Positions 59,902-64,000 of a DNA stretch of 64,000 nucleotides are shown one piece after another. Position 1 is the first letter of the stretch, and the number at the start of each line of letters is the position of its first letter. The stretch is from Hormoscilla sp. GUM202 (GTDB lineage: Bacteria; Cyanobacteriota; Cyanobacteriia; Cyanobacteriales; Desertifilaceae): contig RFFC02000037.1 in the NCBI GenBank assembly GCA_005518205.2, forward strand, positions 1 to 64,000, in the 5' to 3' direction. Below the pieces are notes generated by a model that did not search any database, was not told the origin of the DNA, and was given only the letters and a program-made list of their open reading frames with translations. A program made the position numbers and the translations under genes.

Positions 59902-62900
59902 ATGAACAGTCCCTTTTTGAAACACCTCCACAGTCCCGATCGCCCCGTAATCGTCTTCGATGGGGCGATGGGAACCAACATCCAATCCCAAAACCTGACC
60001 GCCGCTGACTTCGGTGGCCCCGAGTACGAAGGCTGTAACGAGTACCTCGTCCATACCAAACCGGAGGCGATCGCCAAGGTGCATCGGGACTTCCTGGCGG
60101 CGGGTGCAGATGCGATCGAGACCGATACCTTTGGCAATACGTCGATCGTGCTGGCAGAATATGACTTGGCAGATAAAGCCTATTATCTCAATAAAACTGC
60201 TGCCCAACTGGCAAAGAAAGTCACGGCAGAATTCTCGACCCCGGAAAAACCCCGCTTTGTGGCCGGATCTATGGGACCGGGTACGAAGCTTCCCACCCTG
60301 GGACATATTGATTTTGATACTCTCCGGACTGCTTACGTGGAACAGGCGGAAGGACTCTACGATGGCGGCGCGGACTTGTTGATTATCGAAACCTGTCAAG
60401 ATGTCTTGCAAATTAAAGCGGCCCTGAATGCAGTCGAAGAAGTATTCCAGAAAAAAGGATCCCGCCTGCCCCTGATGGTCTCGGTCACCATTGAAAATTT
60501 CGGCACCATGCTGGTGGGATCGGAAATTGAGGCGGCCTTGACAATTATGCAACCATACCCCATTGACATCATGGGTCTCAACTGTGCCACAGGTCCAGAC
60601 TTGATGGCAGACCACATAAAATATCTGTGCGAACATTCCCCCTTTGTGGTGTCCTGTATTCCCAATGCGGGTTTACCGGAAAACATCGGCGGCCATGCCC
60701 ATTATAAACTGACGCCCATGGAATTGCGGATCGCCTTGCACAAGTTTGTGGAAGATTGGGGCGTACAGGTGATTGGCGGTTGTTGCGGCACTCGCCCGGA
60801 CCACATTCAACAATTAGCAGAAATTTCTGCTACCCTCAAGCCCAAAGCACGCCATCCCCAGTTTGAACCAGCAGCGGCATCTATATATAGTACCCAAGCT
60901 TACGACCAGGATAACTCTTTCCTGATTGTGGGGGAACGGCTGAATGCTAGCGGTTCTAAAAAATGCCGCAATATGTTAAATGCGGAAGACTGGGATGGGT
61001 TGGTTTCCCTGGCGAAAAGTCAGGTCAAGGAAGGTGCCCATGTCCTGGATGTGAACGTTGATTATGTGGGACGGGACGGCGAACGGGATATGCATGAATT
61101 AGCATCTCGTCTCGTCACTAATGTCACTTTGCCTCTGATGCTGGACTCGACGGAATGGGAAAAGATGGAGGCTGGTTTGAAGGTTGCTGGGGGAAAATGC
61201 ATCCTCAATTCTACTAACTATGAAGATGGGGAACCTCGCTTTTTGAAAGTATTGGAACTGGCGAAGAAATATGGCGCTGGGGTGGTTGTGGGCACCATTG
61301 ATGAAGATGGTATGGCCCGGACTGCTGACAAGAAATTCGCGATCGCGCAACGGGCCTACAACCAAGCTTTGGAATACGGCATCCCCGCCCACGAAATATT
61401 ATTTGATACTCTGGCTTTACCTGTTTCTACGGGTATAGAAGAGGACAGGGAGAACGGCAAAGCGACGATAGAAGCGATTCGGCGCATTCGGGAAGAATTG
61501 CCAGGGTGTCATATTTTACTCGGAGTATCGAACGTGTCCTTCGGCTTAAACCCCGCAGCGCGGATCGTGTTGAATTCCATGTTTCTGCACGAAGCAATGG
61601 CCGCAGGGTTAGATGGTGCTATTGTTAGCGCCAGCAAGATTTTGCCCCTGGCTAAAATCGAACCGGAACATCAAGAAGTCTGTCGCAAGTTAATCTACGA
61701 TCGCCGCACATTTGACGGGGATATCTGCACCTACGACCCCTTGGCAGAACTGACCACCATGTTTGCCGGCAAGACCGCTAAGCGCGATCGCAGCGTAGAC
61801 GAAAACCTGCCAGTAGAAGAACGGCTGAAGCAGCACATCATCGACGGCGAACGCATCGGTTTAGACGAACAGTTGGCAAAAGCGCTAGAGAAACATCCCC
61901 CCTTGGATATTATCAACATCTTCCTGCTGGACGGGATGAAAGTGGTGGGAGAATTGTTCGGTTCGGGACAAATGCAACTGCCCTTCGTGTTACAATCAGC
62001 GGAAACCATGAAAGCAGCGGTGGCCTATCTGGAACCATTCATGGAAAAGGACGAAGCGGGGGATAATGCTAAAGGAACTTTTGTCATTGCCACGGTGAAA
62101 GGGGATGTCCACGATATCGGCAAGAACCTGGTGGATATCATCCTCTCCAATAACGGCTACAGGGTGATCAACCTGGGGATTAAACAGCCCGTGGATAACA
62201 TTATCAACGCCTACGAAGAACATAAGGCAGATTGTATCGCCATGAGTGGCCTGCTGGTGAAGTCTACCGCCTTTATGAAGGATAACTTGGAAGTGTTCAA
62301 CGAACGGGGCATCACCGTACCAGTGATTCTGGGGGGTGCCGCCTTAACGCCCAAGTTCGTCCATCAAGATTGCCAGAACACCTATAATGGGAAAGTGATT
62401 TACGGCAAGGATGCGTTTTCTGACTTGCACTTCATGGACAAACTGATGCCCGCGAAAGTGGCCGGAAATTGGGACGACATCCAGGGATTTTTGGATGAAG
62501 TAGATGAAAATGGAAATGGAAACGGAAATGGTAAGGTCGCCGATACTTCCAGTCCGGCAAAAGAGGAGAGTAAGGGCGATGTCCCACCTGTAGAGATCGA
62601 TACCCGGCGTTCCGAGGCAGTGGCGGTCGATATAGAACGTCCGACGCCACCTTTCTGGGGCACGAAAGTATTGCAACCAGAGGATATTTCCCTAGAAGAG
62701 GTATTCTGGTATATGGACTTGCAAGCATTGATGGCAGGGCAATGGCAATTCCGCAAACCGAAGGAACAGTCCCGGGAAGAGTACGATGAGTTTCTGCAAG
62801 AGAAGGTGTACCCGATCCTTTCGGAGTGGAAGCAGCGGATCGTCGAACAAAACCTGTTGCATCCCCAGGCAGTTTACGGATATTTCCCCTGTCTGGCAGA

Positions 62901-63486
62901 GGGGAATTCCCTGTTAGTCTACGATCCTCAGGCGGTCATGGAAGGACAATACATTGCTTCGGATGCCCAACCCATCCAGACCTTTGAGTTTCCCCGGCAG
63001 AAGTCGATGCGCCGTATGTGCATTGCAGATTTCTTTTTGCCCAAGGAGTTAGCTGTGGAAAATGGCAAGATGCGGGTTGATGTTTGGCCCATGCATGCCG
63101 TGACTGTGGGACAAGTTGCTACCGAGTTTGCCCAAAAGCTATTTGCTGAAGACCTCTATACTGATTATCTCTATTTCCACGGCATGGCAGTCCAGACCGC
63201 TGAGGCGATCGCGGAATGGTTGCATGCAAAAATTCGCTGCGAGTTAGGGTTTGGCAGTGAAGAACCCGATAACATTCGGGAAATGTTGCAGCAGCGTTAT
63301 CAGGGTTCGCGCTATAGTTTTGGCTATCCTGCCTGTCCCAATATGCAGGACCAGTACAAGCAGTTGGACCTCTTGGCAAGCGATCGCATTAACCTGCACA
63401 TGGATGAAAGCGAACAGCTTTATCCCGAACAGTCTACTACCGCGATCGTCACTTATCATCCTGTTGCTAAATATTTTAGCGCTTAA
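59902..63486 (+). CDS. metH: Cobalamin-dependent methionine synthase
   Basis: 1194 aa with all four modules. Homocysteine-binding domain (about 1-325; zinc cysteines in GLNCATGPD and [10 protein letters not shown]), pterin-binding domain (about 345-620; [14 protein letters not shown]), cobalamin domain (about 645-870; [13 protein letters not shown] with the B12-ligating His in DVHDIG) and the C-terminal SAM-dependent reactivation domain (about 920-1190; [25 protein letters not shown]). It transfers a methyl group from methyl-tetrahydrofolate to homocysteine. A low-complexity NGNGNGNG linker lies before the activation domain. No B12 riboswitch fits in the 75-bp leader. Confidence 0.97.
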   Translation: MNSPFLKHLHSPDRPVIVFDGAMGTNIQSQNLTAADFGGPEYEGCNEYLVHTKPEAIAKVHRDFLAAGADAIETDTFGNTSIVLAEYDLADKAYYLNKTAAQLAKKVTAEFSTPEKPRFVAGSMGPGTKLPTLGHIDFDTLRTAYVEQAEGLYDGGADLLIIETCQDVLQIKAALNAVEEVFQKKGSRLPLMVSVTIENFGTMLVGSEIEAALTIMQPYPIDIMGLNCATGPDLMADHIKYLCEHSPFVVSCIPNAGLPENIGGHAHYKLTPMELRIALHKFVEDWGVQVIGGCCGTRPDHIQQLAEISATLKPKARHPQFEPAAASIYSTQAYDQDNSFLIVGERLNASGSKKCRNMLNAEDWDGLVSLAKSQVKEGAHVLDVNVDYVGRDGERDMHELASRLVTNVTLPLMLDSTEWEKMEAGLKVAGGKCILNSTNYEDGEPRFLKVLELAKKYGAGVVVGTIDEDGMARTADKKFAIAQRAYNQALEYGIPAHEILFDTLALPVSTGIEEDRENGKATIEAIRRIREELPGCHILLGVSNVSFGLNPAARIVLNSMFLHEAMAAGLDGAIVSASKILPLAKIEPEHQEVCRKLIYDRRTFDGDICTYDPLAELTTMFAGKTAKRDRSVDENLPVEERLKQHIIDGERIGLDEQLAKALEKHPPLDIINIFLLDGMKVVGELFGSGQMQLPFVLQSAETMKAAVAYLEPFMEKDEAGDNAKGTFVIATVKGDVHDIGKNLVDIILSNNGYRVINLGIKQPVDNIINAYEEHKADCIAMSGLLVKSTAFMKDNLEVFNERGITVPVILGGAALTPKFVHQDCQNTYNGKVIYGKDAFSDLHFMDKLMPAKVAGNWDDIQGFLDEVDENGNGNGNGKVADTSSPAKEESKGDVPPVEIDTRRSEAVAVDIERPTPPFWGTKVLQPEDISLEEVFWYMDLQALMAGQWQFRKPKEQSREEYDEFLQEKVYPILSEWKQRIVEQNLLHPQAVYGYFPCLAEGNSLLVYDPQAVMEGQYIASDAQPIQTFEFPRQKSMRRMCIADFFLPKELAVENGKMRVDVWPMHAVTVGQVATEFAQKLFAEDLYTDYLYFHGMAVQTAEAIAEWLHAKIRCELGFGSEEPDNIREMLQQRYQGSRYSFGYPACPNMQDQYKQLDLLASDRINLHMDESEQLYPEQSTTAIVTYHPVAKYFSA

Positions 63487-63738
63487 TATTGGGTGCATTC
63501 CGACTCCGACCACGCGCCCCGATAAAGGGTCCGGCTACAGGAACAAAGCCCACGCTCCGGGCCCCCTCCGCTGCGCAGGGGCTAGATTGTAGGGTGGGCA
63601 CCGCCCACCTCTATGGGGCTATAATTAAAATATAGATAGATCGTCAAAACCTTCGATCTAACGTTAACGAACGCAATAGAAACCCGGTTGAGGGCAAGAC
63701 TCGATCGATGTTATAGTGAGTAAAGGAAAATAAATCCC
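63487..63738. other. Repeat-bearing intergenic region after metH
   Basis: Contains a GGGTGCATTCCGACTCCGAC stretch, GGTCCGGCTACAGGAACAAA as in the elements at 24834 and 46930, and GTAGGGTGGGCACCGCCCACC. No gene seen. Confidence 0.6.
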
Positions 63739-64000
63739 ATGACCTGCCCACAAGTAATCGACATTAAGCAAGCTGTACTAGAGAATATGGGAGTCCTGCC
63801 GCCTGAGAAGCAACAGGAGGTACTAGACTTTGTGGAATTTCTGCGGCAAAAGGTCAAGCAGAAAGTACAGTTGACTCGGGAACAACCAGACTCTAGCATA
63901 GGAGAAAAGCTATCTCTCCAAGAAATTGCGAGGCTACCTGTGGCAGAACGTCACAAATTGCTAGCTGCATCTATAGCTGCAACCGCTGAGGATTTCTTGC
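63739..64000 (+). CDS. DUF2281-like antitoxin, cut by the window end
   Basis: 87 codons visible from ATG at 63739, no stop. The N-terminal part (IDIKQAVLENMGVLPPEKQQ, EVLDFVEFLRQKVKQK) resembles DUF2281/VapB-like antitoxins, which carry 'LP.e.q.eVldFveFL'. The visible C-terminal part (LSLQEIARLPVAERHKLLAA) is a further helical segment. A toxin may follow outside the window. Confidence 0.65.
   Translation, partial: MTCPQVIDIKQAVLENMGVLPPEKQQEVLDFVEFLRQKVKQKVQLTREQPDSSIGEKLSLQEIARLPVAERHKLLAASIAATAEDFL

Overview
This window looks like chromosomal DNA from a cyanobacterium, most likely a filamentous, Oscillatoriales-like one. The evidence is the very frequent GCGATCGC (HIP1) octamer and genes typical of cyanobacteria: a Mg-chelatase H subunit, the ferredoxin-thioredoxin reductase variable chain, a cyanobacterial-type glutamate-cysteine ligase, Uma2 endonucleases, a WD40 Ser/Thr kinase and a PP2C phosphatase. 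The genus call is inference. Housekeeping genes sit as islands in a background of decayed toxin-antitoxin modules, short palindromic repeats and segmental duplications.

Layout. 0-5 kb: a zinc-ribbon/Ser-Thr kinase/WD40 gene, an internally deleted duplicate of its 5' end, hairpins, a 22-bp tandem array, and remnants of a DUF3368 PIN-like toxin and an Rpn-type nuclease. 5-14 kb: ABC ATPase, a frameshifted secreted protein, tRNA-Met, LysM/M23 peptidase, trmL, gshA, a pentapeptide-repeat protein, and a HAD hydrolase carrying a 90-bp in-frame tandem repeat. 14-18 kb: a translationally coupled pair, a HEPN-like protein plus an 887-aa ATPase with a BolA-like N-terminus, a KGGVGR ParA-type domain and a second P-loop. 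18-28 kb: bchH, a MntA/HepT module, then a multiply duplicated block of small coiled-coil membrane proteins, antitoxin stubs and Uma2 genes, with a 120-bp MITE whose empty site is preserved in a sister copy.

28-43 kb is the main housekeeping stretch: purA, rplY, a PfkB kinase, a YdcF protein, ftrV, a PP2C phosphatase, NfeD-SPFH, zur, purS-membrane protein-purQ and a Kef/CPA2 antiporter with Usp domains. 43-47.5 kb: duplicated VapBC, a RelE-like toxin, a STAND (NB-ARC) ATPase lacking a repeat tail, and a decayed DUF433/DUF5615 pair. 47.8-54.8 kb: two giant tandem leucine-rich-repeat proteins ending in RTX calcium-binding repeats, with an inverted LRR fragment upstream. 55-64 kb: ilvB with a C-terminal zinc ribbon, Uma2, an array of Phd-like antitoxins with one RelE toxin, metH, and an antitoxin-like gene cut by the window end.

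Best candidates for an undescribed system are the HEPN / BolA-like-KGGVGR-ATPase operon (15105-18214) and the tandem LRR-RTX pair (48003-54741). The 24-28 kb block shows active gene amplification. All functions come from reading motifs by eye; no searches were run.
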